From an uncultured Pelagibacteraceae bacterium (GTDB taxonomy: Bacteria; Pseudomonadota; Alphaproteobacteria; Pelagibacterales; AG-422-B15): a stretch of DNA of 20,971 bases. A model generated the notes under the pieces. The model was given only the letters and a program-made list of their open reading frames with translations. It searched no databases and was not told the origin of the DNA. The position numbers and the translations under genes were made by a program. Where the stretch lies: NCBI GenBank assembly GCA_902527075.1, contig CABZNM010000013.1:1-20971 (forward strand). Direction: 5' to 3'. Positions 8,358-16,687 of the stretch are shown here, in pieces. Position 1 is the stretch's first letter. Each line of letters starts with the position of its first letter.

Positions 8358-9479
8358 TTGAAACCTGAAGACAAAGAAAGAAGTATATTAACAGACTGGA
8401 TTTTAGAGATAAACAAGCCAATACTGCTCTCTGTTTTATTATTGATGCTTATTGGACTATATATTAGTCTCACAATAAGTCCTGCCAGCAGTCGATTTTC
8501 GTCAAATATATTTTCAATCTTCAATATACAAGCTTTTTACTTACTCCTTGGACTAATAATATTTATATTTTTATCTTTTTTTTCAGTGCAAAGACTCAAA
8601 TATATTTCGTATTTTTTTTTTACAATATGTTTATTGATGTTAGTTGCGACATTATTTATTGGCACAGAATTTAAAGGATCTAAAAGGTGGTTAGATTTTC
8701 AATATTTTACAATTATGCCTATAGAATTAATCAAGCCTTTTTATTGTGTTCTACTGGCATCAATCTTAGAAATTAGAAAAGAAAAAACGAAAGTTACCTC
8801 ATATGCATTAAGTTTCTTCGTATATGCAATTCTATCTTCAATTCTAGTACTGCAACCAGATATTAGTCAACTTTTTATTGTCTCTTCAATTTACTTTGCT
8901 TCAATTTTTATGAGTGGTTTCAGTATTATCATTTTATTTTCAATTTTATTTTTTGGAATTTCATTATTCACTGCAATTTATTTTTTTAATTTTAATGTTC
9001 AAAATAGGATCAATTCTTTTTTATACCCTGAGAATTACGATGTTACTCAAACTGAGCTTTCTCTACAAGCAATTAAAGAAGGGGGCATTATTGGTGTTGG
9101 ACCAGGAAATGGTTTTTTAAAAAATAAAATCCCTGAAGCTAACTCAGATTATATTTTTTCAGTTGTGGCTGAGGAATATGGTTTACTAGGATGTCTTCTA
9201 ATCCTTTTTATTTTTTTTCTAATTTCATACAATGGTTTTAGAACGGTATACAGTAACAAAAATCATTTCTTACAAATTAGTTTATTTACTTTAGTAATAT
9301 TCTTTTGCCTTCAAGCGTTAATTCATATTGGGGTTAATTTAAGACTTTTGCCAACAACTGGTATTACTCTGCCTTTTATAAGTTACGGTGGTTCCTCGAC
9401 TATTGGAATGTCCGTTACATGTGGTATTATTTTACTATTATCTAAAAATAGACACAAAAATAAGACATTAAATCTCTAA
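8358..9479 (+). CDS. ftsW: Septal peptidoglycan glycosyltransferase FtsW (SEDS family)
   Basis: FtsW is the multi-pass SEDS polymerase that strings lipid II into glycan strands at the septum, paired with FtsI. The 373 residues have roughly ten hydrophobic segments and the family landmarks GSKRWLDF (107-114), QPDIS (166-170), GVGPGNGFLKNKIPEANSDYIF (in part 246-266, containing the presumed catalytic Asp264), AEEYGLLG (271-278) and the C-terminal LPFISYGGSS (338-347). Unusual points are MPIE (120-123) where QP(S/A)E is normal, and LLPTTG (330-335) where LLPTKG is normal. The start is TTG, two bases after murD; the next in-frame Met is near residue 30, inside the first membrane segment, so TTG is preferred. 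An in-frame ATT at 8346 is another, unlikely, possibility. Confidence 0.94.
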   Translation: MKPEDKERSILTDWILEINKPILLSVLLLMLIGLYISLTISPASSRFSSNIFSIFNIQAFYLLLGLIIFIFLSFFSVQRLKYISYFFFTICLLMLVATLFIGTEFKGSKRWLDFQYFTIMPIELIKPFYCVLLASILEIRKEKTKVTSYALSFFVYAILSSILVLQPDISQLFIVSSIYFASIFMSGFSIIILFSILFFGISLFTAIYFFNFNVQNRINSFLYPENYDVTQTELSLQAIKEGGIIGVGPGNGFLKNKIPEANSDYIFSVVAEEYGLLGCLLILFIFFLISYNGFRTVYSNKNHFLQISLFTLVIFFCLQALIHIGVNLRLLPTTGITLPFISYGGSSTIGMSVTCGIILLLSKNRHKNKTLNL

Positions 9480-10532
9480 ATGATGAAAATGTTATTAATT
9501 GGTGGAGGTACAGGAGGTCATTGTTTGCCAATGAACGTACTTTATCATGATCTTTTGAAAAAATCCCAATGTTATGTTCTTACTGATAAAAGAGGGGAGA
9601 GATACTTCGAGAATATCAACAAAAATAAAGTATATGTTTTAAAAAAGTTACTAAATAATAATTCAAAATTAGCTAATATTATCAATATACCTATTTTATT
9701 AATTCAATCTTTTTACTTTCTGGTCTCTATTAGACCTGACTGCTGTGTTGGATTTGGTGGCTTTATTACACTGCCATCTATAATTTCTGCTTGGTTTCTA
9801 AATATTAATACATATGCTCACGAGGCTAATGCATTAGTTGGTAAAACAAATTTTATATTAATAAATTTTGTGAGAAAATTATTTGTAGCTTTTGAAACTA
9901 CAACCTATCGAGGTAAAAAGGTTAATAATGCAATAAAAGTTGGATTGCCCATCAGAATTGAAAAGAAATATAAATCCAATAAAAATAATAGCAAAATATT
10001 TCAAATTTGTATTCTTGGTGGAAGTCAAGGTGCTAAAAATTTATCAATCATAATATCTAAGGCAATTAAGCAATTAAAAGAAACACAAAGACTCGATTTG
10101 AGAGTATTTCATCAATGTAGGGAAGAAGATCGAAAAATAGTAAAAAATATATATAAAAGTGCAAAAATAGCTGGATTTACGTCAGATTATTTTAGTGATA
10201 TTCCAAGTATCTTATCAACTTCAAATCTTATAATTTCTCGAGCAGGATCTTCTACACTCAATGAGATAATTTATTATAATAAACCTGCAATTCTTATCCC
10301 TTATCCGCATGCTGTAGATGATCATCAATACTTTAATGCTAAAATTTTAGAGAAAAATAATGGAGCGAGAATTATTCTTGATAAAGAATTAACACAAGCA
10401 AAAATATATCTTGAGATACAGCGAATAATTAATTTATTTAAAGATAAGAAATATAAAATAAGTTCTAATAAACAGAATTTAAATGCTTCATTTCTAATAT
10501 ATAATTTTATTGAAAAAGATTTATGCAGATAA
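9480..10532 (+). CDS. murG: Lipid II synthase MurG (UDP-GlcNAc transferase)
   Basis: MurG adds GlcNAc from UDP-GlcNAc to lipid I on the cytoplasmic face of the inner membrane, making lipid II. The 350 residues form the expected two-domain GT-B fold. The N-terminal glycine loop GGTGGH is at 9-14, GFGGFITLPS at 91-100, HEANALVGKTN at 114-124 (HEQN is more usual), GGSQGAKN at 180-187, HQ at 211-212, RAGSSTLNE at 254-262 and the donor-binding PHAVDDHQYFNA at 276-287. Three in-frame Met codons lie close together (9480, 9483, 9489), so the exact start is uncertain by up to three residues; the first directly abuts the ftsW stop. The 3' end overlaps murC by 10 bases. Confidence 0.96.
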   Translation: MMKMLLIGGGTGGHCLPMNVLYHDLLKKSQCYVLTDKRGERYFENINKNKVYVLKKLLNNNSKLANIINIPILLIQSFYFLVSIRPDCCVGFGGFITLPSIISAWFLNINTYAHEANALVGKTNFILINFVRKLFVAFETTTYRGKKVNNAIKVGLPIRIEKKYKSNKNNSKIFQICILGGSQGAKNLSIIISKAIKQLKETQRLDLRVFHQCREEDRKIVKNIYKSAKIAGFTSDYFSDIPSILSTSNLIISRAGSSTLNEIIYYNKPAILIPYPHAVDDHQYFNAKILEKNNGARIILDKELTQAKIYLEIQRIINLFKDKKYKISSNKQNLNASFLIYNFIEKDLCR

Positions 10533-11911
10533 ATAAACGTAAACTAATACATATAGTTGGCATTGGTGGTATTGGTATGAGTGGAATTGCTGAAATTTTA
10601 AATGATCTTGGTTATTTAGTACAAGGTAGTGATATAGTGATTAATACTAATATTAGTCGATTGAAGAAAAAAAAAATAAACGTATTTATTGGTCATAAAA
10701 TAGAGAATATCCAAGATGCAGAATTAGTTGTCTATTCAAGTGCAATCAAAAAATCTAACAACGAATTAAAGGAGTCTAAAACTAGAGGTATACCAATAAT
10801 TTCACGAGCTGAAGTACTATCACAAATCGCTAATTTAAAAAAAACTATCGCTATTTCAGGATCACACGGAAAGACTACTACAACCTCTCTAATTGCTACT
10901 GTACTTAATAGCGCAAAATATAATCCAACCGTGATCAATGGAGGCATTATTAATCAATTTGGTACAAACACAAAGCTAGGAAATGGAGAATGGATGGTCA
11001 TTGAAGCTGATGAGTCAGATGGAACATTTGTTAAATTGCCTTCTACAATTTCAGTTGTAACTAATATTGATCATGAGCATTTAGATTATTACAAGTCATT
11101 TAGTAATTTAAAATCTCATTTTAAAACTTTTTTAACACAAGTTCCCTTTTATGGATTCGCAGTTGTTTGTATTGATGATGAAGTTACAAGAAAATTAGTA
11201 AACTCAGTTACATCTACTAAATTAATAAAATATGGCTTTCATAAAAGTAGCGATGTTCGTGCAAGTAATATTTATTACTTAAAAGATAAGGTGCGATTTG
11301 ACGTCTATTTTAAAAAAACAAAAAAATTAATCAAAGATATATCGTTGCCATTATTTGGAGATTACAATATTAGAAATTCACTAGCGGCTATTGCAATTTG
11401 CTCAAATTTAAATGTTCCTGACAAAATTATTAAACATTCACTATCTAGATATAAAGGAGTTGAACGGAGATTAACAAAATTATGGTCATCAAAAACAATT
11501 ACAATTATTGACGATTATGCTCATCATCCAACAGAAATAGAAAATGTTCTAAGAGGTTTGAAAAAAACATATAAAAAAACAAGGATAGTATGTATTTTTC
11601 AACCACACAGATTTTCAAGAATGGCGCGTCTTCAAACACAATTTACAAAATGTTTTAAATCAGCAAATCATGTATTTGTGTCTGATGTTTATCGGGCTGG
11701 TGAAAAAAAACCTAAAAATTTTAAAATGTCCTTTTTTACCAAAAGATTAAGTGAAAACTCAAAAGTTAAGGTATCACATTATCTAAGTAATAATGATTTG
11801 CTAAACTTAGTAAATTACAAATATCAAATCTTATTTATTTTTTTAGGAGCAGGTACTGTAACTAGTTGGGCTAAACAGTTTTCAGAAACATTAAAAAAAA
11901 TAGATGAATAG
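10523..11911 (+). CDS. murC: UDP-N-acetylmuramate-L-alanine ligase MurC
   Basis: MurC adds L-alanine to UDP-MurNAc, the first amino-acid ligation of the stem peptide. The 462 residues show HIVGIGGIGMSGIAE (10-24), a P-loop GSHGKTT (113-119), EADESDGTF (161-169), NIDHEHLDYY (181-190), an intact nucleotide signature YNIRN (281-285), VERRLTKLW, IDDYAHHPTEIE, IFQPHRFSR and DVYRAGEKK. All expected catalytic motifs are present, in contrast to the altered signatures in MurD and MurE nearby. The ATG is within the last codons of murG (10-base overlap), and the 3' end overlaps murB by 8 bases, so the three are probably translationally coupled. Confidence 0.97.
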   Translation: MQINKRKLIHIVGIGGIGMSGIAEILNDLGYLVQGSDIVINTNISRLKKKKINVFIGHKIENIQDAELVVYSSAIKKSNNELKESKTRGIPIISRAEVLSQIANLKKTIAISGSHGKTTTTSLIATVLNSAKYNPTVINGGIINQFGTNTKLGNGEWMVIEADESDGTFVKLPSTISVVTNIDHEHLDYYKSFSNLKSHFKTFLTQVPFYGFAVVCIDDEVTRKLVNSVTSTKLIKYGFHKSSDVRASNIYYLKDKVRFDVYFKKTKKLIKDISLPLFGDYNIRNSLAAIAICSNLNVPDKIIKHSLSRYKGVERRLTKLWSSKTITIIDDYAHHPTEIENVLRGLKKTYKKTRIVCIFQPHRFSRMARLQTQFTKCFKSANHVFVSDVYRAGEKKPKNFKMSFFTKRLSENSKVKVSHYLSNNDLLNLVNYKYQILFIFLGAGTVTSWAKQFSETLKKIDE

Positions 11912-12827
11912 CCACCAGGTTCACTTTAAAAAAATTTACAAACAAATTGATGCTCAAGGCGATTACAAATTTGATTTTAATTTATCAAAGAACACTTGGC
12001 TTGGAGTTGCTGGTAGTGCAGAAATATTTTATATACCAGACAATAAAGAAGAACTGAGTGAAATACTTAAAAATTTAAAAGGTGATTTAAGTGTAAATAT
12101 TCTCGGTTTAGGATCAAATATACTTATTAGAGATGGTGGAGTTAAAGGGCTTGTAATTAAACTCGGAAGAAACTTCGGTAGCATTGAAGAAAATGAAAAT
12201 CACATAAACGTTGGATCTTATGTGCCTGATAGAATATTATCAAATTATTGTCTAAAAAATTCCTATACTGGGTTTGAATATTTATCAGGTATCCCTGGAT
12301 CTATTGGAGGTGCAGTATTCATGAACGCTGGTTGTTATGGAACTGAAGTTAAAGATATTTTCTTGAAAGCTTATTGTTTAGATTATGATGGTAATAAAAG
12401 AACATTTGAAAATACTAGTGGTACATTTTCGTATCGTAAAAATAACATCGCAAATAATTTAATAGTAATTAACGCTGATTTTAAAAAAACAAAAGGAGAT
12501 TTTCAAACAATAGAAAATAAAATGAAAGAAGTAGTGAGTACAAAAAAAACTACTCAACCAGAGAAAATAAGAACTGCAGGAAGTACCTTTAAGAACCCAA
12601 AAAAAAACATAGGTAAAAAAGCATGGGAACTAATTGAAGAGTCTGGTCTTAGATCGTTTAAAATGAACAATATTTCTCTATCACCCAAGCATGCTAACTT
12701 TATTGTAAACCAGCAATTTACATCATCAAATATGATTGAAGACTTTGGTGAGGCAATAAGAGAAAAAGTTTTTAATCAAACAGGTATTATGCTTGATTGG
12801 GAAATACAGATCATAGGAGATCGATGA
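11904..12827 (+). CDS. murB: UDP-N-acetylenolpyruvoylglucosamine reductase MurB
   Basis: MurB reduces UDP-GlcNAc-enolpyruvate to UDP-MurNAc using NADPH and bound FAD. The 307 residues match the shorter (type II) MurB form. FAD-site motifs are GLGSNILIRDGG (68-79) and SGIPGSIGGAVFMNAGCYG (128-146). Catalytic-site candidates are Arg178 in FSYRKN, Ser227 in AGSTFKNP (the proton donor position) and Glu300 in LDWEIQIIG. HANFIVN (263-269) is the conserved substrate-domain motif. The start overlaps murC by 8 bases and the stop overlaps ddl as ATGA. Confidence 0.97.
   Translation: MNSHQVHFKKIYKQIDAQGDYKFDFNLSKNTWLGVAGSAEIFYIPDNKEELSEILKNLKGDLSVNILGLGSNILIRDGGVKGLVIKLGRNFGSIEENENHINVGSYVPDRILSNYCLKNSYTGFEYLSGIPGSIGGAVFMNAGCYGTEVKDIFLKAYCLDYDGNKRTFENTSGTFSYRKNNIANNLIVINADFKKTKGDFQTIENKMKEVVSTKKTTQPEKIRTAGSTFKNPKKNIGKKAWELIEESGLRSFKMNNISLSPKHANFIVNQQFTSSNMIEDFGEAIREKVFNQTGIMLDWEIQIIGDR
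12815..12820 (+). promoter_or_regulatory. Ribosome binding site of ddl (AGGAGA)
   Basis: AGGAGA lies 3 bases before the ATG at 12824. It supports that ATG over an in-frame TTG at 12797 and is one of the best Shine-Dalgarno matches in the window. Confidence 0.6.
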
Positions 12828-13735
12828 AATCTAAAAAAAGAGTAATGCTGATTTATGGAGGTATATCCTCTGAAAGAGAAATTAGTATTATTTCATCTGT
12901 TGGCATAAATGAGTCATTGATACGCAATAATTTTGAAGTTATTAAAATTGATGCCGATCAAAACTTAGAGAAGGAAATAAAAAAATATAAGCCAGACGTA
13001 ATATTTAATGCACTACATGGTACTTGGGGAGAAGATGGAAAAGTTCAAACAATAATTGAGTCAACAAATGTTCCATATACTAATTCAGGGATAAAAGCAT
13101 CTGAACTAGCTATGGACAAGCATAAGTCATCAAAGGTATTCACTAAGATCAATTTGTGTTATCCAAAAACTAAATTAACAAGTCTTAAATTAATTGAAGG
13201 TAAAGATATAATTAATTATCCCTTTGTTTTGAAGCCAAGAAATGAAGGATCAAGTGTGGGAGTAGGCATAATAAAGAATGATAATGATAAGGAAAAATAT
13301 ATTGATCTTAACAAAGAAAGAGATGAAATCCTTATTCAAGAGTTTATTGATGGAAAAGAAATTCAAGTAGCGATATATGGTAATAATAAAACTGGATCTA
13401 TTGAAATAGATCCAAAAAATGAATTTTATGATTACGAGTCCAAATATTTTGATAACGGAGAAACTAAACATATTATTCCACCAAGGATAACTGACGATCA
13501 GATAGCCTTTGTTGAGGATCTTGCTATTAAAGCTCATAACGCATTGGGATGTAAGGGTATTTCTAGAACTGACTTTATACTTGAAAAAGACAGTGGAATT
13601 TTTTACATACTTGAAGTCAATACTCAGCCTGGCATGACACCTACTTCACTTGTTCCTGAAATTGCTAAAAGTAAAGGAACAGATTTTGATGAATTAATTA
13701 ATTGGATTATCAATGACGCAAGTACAAACCGTTAA
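12824..13735 (+). CDS. ddl: D-alanine-D-alanine ligase Ddl
   Basis: Ddl joins two D-alanines with ATP, supplying the dipeptide used by MurF. The 303 residues form an ATP-grasp enzyme. Motifs are YGGISSEREIS (11-21, with Glu18), ALHGTWGEDG (63-72), the Lys in MDKHKSSK (97-104), KPRNEGSSVGVG (137-148, with Ser144), the omega-loop FYDYESKY (201-208) and the metal/phosphate motif EVNTQPGMTPTSL (264-276). The tyrosines in the omega-loop fit a D-Ala-D-Ala rather than D-Ala-D-Lac enzyme. I chose the ATG at 12824, which overlaps the murB stop as ATGA and has a good ribosome binding site; a longer frame from TTG at 12797 would add nine unconserved residues. The 3' end overlaps ftsQ by 23 bases. Confidence 0.97.
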   Translation: MKSKKRVMLIYGGISSEREISIISSVGINESLIRNNFEVIKIDADQNLEKEIKKYKPDVIFNALHGTWGEDGKVQTIIESTNVPYTNSGIKASELAMDKHKSSKVFTKINLCYPKTKLTSLKLIEGKDIINYPFVLKPRNEGSSVGVGIIKNDNDKEKYIDLNKERDEILIQEFIDGKEIQVAIYGNNKTGSIEIDPKNEFYDYESKYFDNGETKHIIPPRITDDQIAFVEDLAIKAHNALGCKGISRTDFILEKDSGIFYILEVNTQPGMTPTSLVPEIAKSKGTDFDELINWIINDASTNR

Positions 13736-14453
13736 GTATATAAATATTATTTCAATTATATCTATATGTTTGTTTATTTTAACTGGATTAACATACTTTT
13801 ATTACCCTCAATTATTTCCAAATATATTTGAAATAAAACATATAAAAGTTGTTGATAGTCAAAAGTCCAATGAAACTGATATAAGAAAAAAAATAAATAA
13901 TCTATCTGATAACTTATTGTTGCTAGATAAGCAAATCCTACAAAATGAAATAGAAGAAGTTCCTTGGGTCAAAAGAGCAAATATTAAAAAAATATTTCCT
14001 AATAAAATTCAAGTTCAAGTAATTGAAAATGATCCTTATGCCGTATTCTTAAATGAAGGTGTTCCTTTTTTAATCGACTTAGATGGTACTATTGTAACTC
14101 AGATTTCAGATCAAAGTATTGACACAAGTATGATTCAAATACTTGGTGAGAAGGCAAATGAAAATCTAGAGAGTTTTATTAAGTCTATAAATATTCATTT
14201 CCCAGAACTGATCAATGATATCAAAAGTCTCGAGTATATTGAATTGAGAAGATGGAATGTGAAACTAAAAAGAGATTTAAAAATTAAATTTCCAGATGAA
14301 AAAATTGATCAATCAATAATTAATTTAAAAAGACTTTTTATTGAACAAAATGTCTCTGAAAGCAACATTGTTGAAATCGATTTAAGGATACATGGCAGAG
14401 CTTCTGTTAGAGTATTGGAGGGCAAAGTAAAATTTGGTGTTGATGAAATATAA
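13713..14453 (+). CDS. ftsQ: Cell division protein FtsQ
   Basis: FtsQ is a bitopic inner-membrane divisome protein that scaffolds FtsB and FtsL and controls septal synthesis. The 246 residues have a very short cytoplasmic tail (about 8 residues), a membrane segment (about 9-30), then a periplasmic POTRA domain (about 38-106) with IKHIKVVDS, the WVKRANIKKIFPNKIQVQV segment and DPYAVF, followed by the FtsQ beta domain (FLIDLDGTIV, IDLRIHGRASVRV). The start ATG lies within the last codons of ddl, a 23-base overlap; no later Met precedes the membrane segment, so this start is the only reasonable one. The cytoplasmic tail is short for the family. The stop overlaps the ftsA start by one base (TAATG). 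Confidence 0.92.
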   Translation: MTQVQTVKYINIISIISICLFILTGLTYFYYPQLFPNIFEIKHIKVVDSQKSNETDIRKKINNLSDNLLLLDKQILQNEIEEVPWVKRANIKKIFPNKIQVQVIENDPYAVFLNEGVPFLIDLDGTIVTQISDQSIDTSMIQILGEKANENLESFIKSINIHFPELINDIKSLEYIELRRWNVKLKRDLKIKFPDEKIDQSIINLKRLFIEQNVSESNIVEIDLRIHGRASVRVLEGKVKFGVDEI

Positions 14454-15640
14454 TGGCAAAAGAAACCATAAATGTAATTGATATAAGGTCAGACAAAGTA
14501 ATATGTTCAGTTGCTCAAGAAATTCAACTACTAGATAAGGGCAAACTTACTCAATTAATTGGAGTAGGCGTTTCAAGACTCCCAGCTATATGTCAAAAAC
14601 CGCTTGCTCTTGAAGACATTACTCTCAAGCAACATATATCTGAGGCTGTAGAAGCTGCCGAAAATGAAGCATCTACCACAATAGATAAAGTTACCATTAG
14701 TATTTCTGATAATATGCAGTCTCAATACTTGACCCATGAAGTCAAATGTTCAGATTCTAAAATTACATCAGATGACATAAAATCTTTTTTTTCGTCCAAA
14801 GAATTTAGTGATCTATATACAAGCAATAATGAACCATTACATTCATTTCCAATCAGCTATCAAGTTGATAATAACAAAATAGTATCTGATCCAATCGGAT
14901 TAAATTCTGAAATCTTGAGGACAACATGGCATGTCGTTTCGGTATCAAAAGATTTTTTAAAGAAGATACATAATATATTTAGTGAGCTTGACATTAATGT
15001 TCATCAAGCTGTTTCAAGCTTCTATGCTTCTAGTTTAGCAGCTCTTAGAGAGTCAGAGTCAGACCTTGGTTCTATTTGTATAGATGTTCAAAAAAACCAA
15101 ACTTATTTATCCTATACTTTTGATAATCAACTTATTGGATTTGATTCAGTTAAAATAGGAACATTTCATTTTGCAAATGATATATCTCAAATTAAATCAA
15201 TATCTATAGATGAATCTGAAACATATCGTAAAAAATATGACACACATAATTTTGATAGAAAAAGGAATACCGCAGATGAACAAATATACCAAATTTACTT
15301 ATCAAGGGCTGAAGAGTTAGCTGAGGTTATATTTTCATTAATTCAAAAATCTCGCTTCAGGGATTTAATTGAAAACAATATCATATTAACTGGGTATGGA
15401 TCTAAATCACAAATTTTTAGTAAAATTTTAAGCTTAAAATTAAAGAATTCAAATTTTAGAGTTGGCGCCACTCTCAAATTAAATGGTCCAAAGAAATATA
15501 TAGATAATCCATCATTTACCTCTAGTTGTGGATTATTAATTTATGTTGTTAATCATGATCTTGAAGGTTCAAATCATGAAAAAAATGCAAAAAAAAGAAC
15601 AATAATTTCAATTATTTATAGTTTTTTTAAATCACTATAA
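14453..15640 (+). CDS. ftsA: Cell division protein FtsA, with degenerate ATP-binding motifs
   Basis: FtsA is the actin-like protein that tethers FtsZ to the inner membrane. Homology is visible through the 395 residues: AISEAVEAAE-type helix (62-71), the FtsA-specific 1C domain (about 84-165, including the LHSFPISY and DPIGLNSEILR stretches), SSFYASSLAAL (188-198), the ILTGYGS adenosine-like motif (311-317) and TSSCGLLIYV (356-365). The C-terminal RTIISIIYSFFKSL suits the amphipathic membrane-targeting helix. The nucleotide motifs are badly altered. Phosphate-1, normally like DIGT/S-x-K, reads DIRSDK (10-15). Phosphate-2, normally IDIGGGT-x-D, reads IDVQKNQTY (210-218). ATP binding may be lost or changed. 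The gene overlaps ftsQ by one base, and no ftsZ follows it. Confidence 0.9.
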   Translation: MAKETINVIDIRSDKVICSVAQEIQLLDKGKLTQLIGVGVSRLPAICQKPLALEDITLKQHISEAVEAAENEASTTIDKVTISISDNMQSQYLTHEVKCSDSKITSDDIKSFFSSKEFSDLYTSNNEPLHSFPISYQVDNNKIVSDPIGLNSEILRTTWHVVSVSKDFLKKIHNIFSELDINVHQAVSSFYASSLAALRESESDLGSICIDVQKNQTYLSYTFDNQLIGFDSVKIGTFHFANDISQIKSISIDESETYRKKYDTHNFDRKRNTADEQIYQIYLSRAEELAEVIFSLIQKSRFRDLIENNIILTGYGSKSQIFSKILSLKLKNSNFRVGATLKLNGPKKYIDNPSFTSSCGLLIYVVNHDLEGSNHEKNAKKRTIISIIYSFFKSL

Positions 15641-15704
15641 ATTGTAAGATTGGGTAACAAACTTTGTCTATCTCTATAAATCTGAACAAATTATAAGTAC
15701 AATC
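15641..15704. other. Intergenic gap before lpxC; possible weak promoter
   Basis: At 64 bases this is the longest gap in the window and the first after more than 15 kb of abutting genes, so it is the most likely place for a transcription start for lpxC. A weak pair TTGGGT (15650-15655) and TATAAA (15675-15680), 19 bases apart, could be a sigma-70-type promoter. No GC-rich hairpin with a U-run is seen, so no intrinsic terminator is called after ftsA. ftsZ would be expected here in most related genomes. Confidence 0.25.
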
Positions 15705-16637
15705 GTGCAAAGTACTATTAAAAATTCTTTTTCAATAAGTGGAGTAGGTCTTCATACAGGTGAACACTCAGAGGTAACATTTCACCCGTCACCTGCAAAT
15801 ACGGGAATAGTATTCAAACGAACTGATTTAAACATACCTGAAGATGAAAAGATAATAAAAGTTGATTTTGAAAATATTTTAAAATCTGAACTTTGTACTC
15901 AAATTCAAAATGAATATGGACATAAAGTTTCAACAATAGAACATATCATGTCAGCTCTTCACGGTCTTTTCATTGATAACGTTTTAATAGATATTACTAA
16001 TAGTGAAGCACCAATTTTGGATGGCAGTTCTATCGAGTATGTAAATAAAATAAAAAATATTGGTATAAGGGAATTAAATGAAAATAGAAAAATCTATAAA
16101 GTATTAAAAGCTGTTTCATATTCTGATGGTGACTCAACTATTAGAATATCACCTTCAGACAATCTTTCTATAGACTATACAATTAATTATGACCATTGCT
16201 TAATTAATAATCAAAATTTCTTTTATAATCACTTGTCACCAGAGGATTATGAGAACATTATTTCCTCATCTCGAACTTTTGGTTTCAAAAAAGAGGTTGA
16301 TGAACTAAAAAGCAAAGGTCTCATAGCTGGCGGTTCTCTTGATAACGCAATTGTTCTTGATGAGAAAGGCATCCTAAATACTGAAGGATTAAGATTTAAA
16401 GATGAATTTGTGAGACACAAGATATTAGATTTTATCGGGGATATATACCTTTTAGGATATTCAATTAGAGCTCACGTTGAAGTTGTTAGAGGTGGACATT
16501 GGCTGACACGCGAAGTAATTAAAAAATTAATGTCTGATAGCGACAATTGGAAAATTACTGATGAATTAGAAAAGGATTGTAATTCATCATCTATTGATAG
16601 AAGTCAGCACAAAAAAGAAATAGTCATTTCTCTATAA
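15705..16637 (+). CDS. lpxC: UDP-3-O-acyl-N-acetylglucosamine deacetylase LpxC
   Basis: LpxC removes the acetyl group from UDP-3-O-acyl-GlcNAc, the committed zinc-dependent step of lipid A synthesis, so the organism makes lipopolysaccharide. The 310 residues carry SGVGLHTGEHSEV (12-24), TIEHIMSALHG (77-87), EAPILDGSS (101-109), SSSRTFGF (187-194) and FVRHKILDFIGD (235-246). The zinc ligands are His80, His238 and Asp242; Glu79 and His265 (in RGGHWL) are the expected catalytic residues, at almost the same positions as in E. coli. The start is GTG; the protein begins with the usual short lead before SGVGLHTG. No Shine-Dalgarno sequence is visible. It normally follows ftsZ in alphaproteobacteria, but here it follows ftsA. 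Confidence 0.98.
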   Translation: MQSTIKNSFSISGVGLHTGEHSEVTFHPSPANTGIVFKRTDLNIPEDEKIIKVDFENILKSELCTQIQNEYGHKVSTIEHIMSALHGLFIDNVLIDITNSEAPILDGSSIEYVNKIKNIGIRELNENRKIYKVLKAVSYSDGDSTIRISPSDNLSIDYTINYDHCLINNQNFFYNHLSPEDYENIISSSRTFGFKKEVDELKSKGLIAGGSLDNAIVLDEKGILNTEGLRFKDEFVRHKILDFIGDIYLLGYSIRAHVEVVRGGHWLTREVIKKLMSDSDNWKITDELEKDCNSSSIDRSQHKKEIVISL

Positions 16638-16687
16638 GTACAGATATTTAACTTTTATAACAAAAAATTTTCATTAAACTATGATGG

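Noticed and set aside
12797..12823. A longer ddl start at TTG 12797
   Set aside because: The extra nine residues do not resemble any Ddl N-terminus, and the ATG at 12824 has AGGAGA just upstream and an ATGA overlap with murB.
13250..13537. A 95-residue hydrophobic minus-strand open frame inside ddl
   Set aside because: It is antisense to conserved Ddl motifs; its apparent hydrophobicity comes from the complement of Lys- and Glu-rich codons.
15657..15667. Short hairpin ACAA-ACT-TTGT after ftsA as a terminator
   Set aside because: A four-pair AT-rich stem without a U-run is too weak to call.
15641..15703. Inverted repeat ATTGTA (15641-15646) and TACAAT (15698-15703) bracketing the ftsA-lpxC gap
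   Set aside because: Only six AT-rich base pairs separated by 51 bases; expected by chance in this composition and not a plausible terminator or operator without further support.
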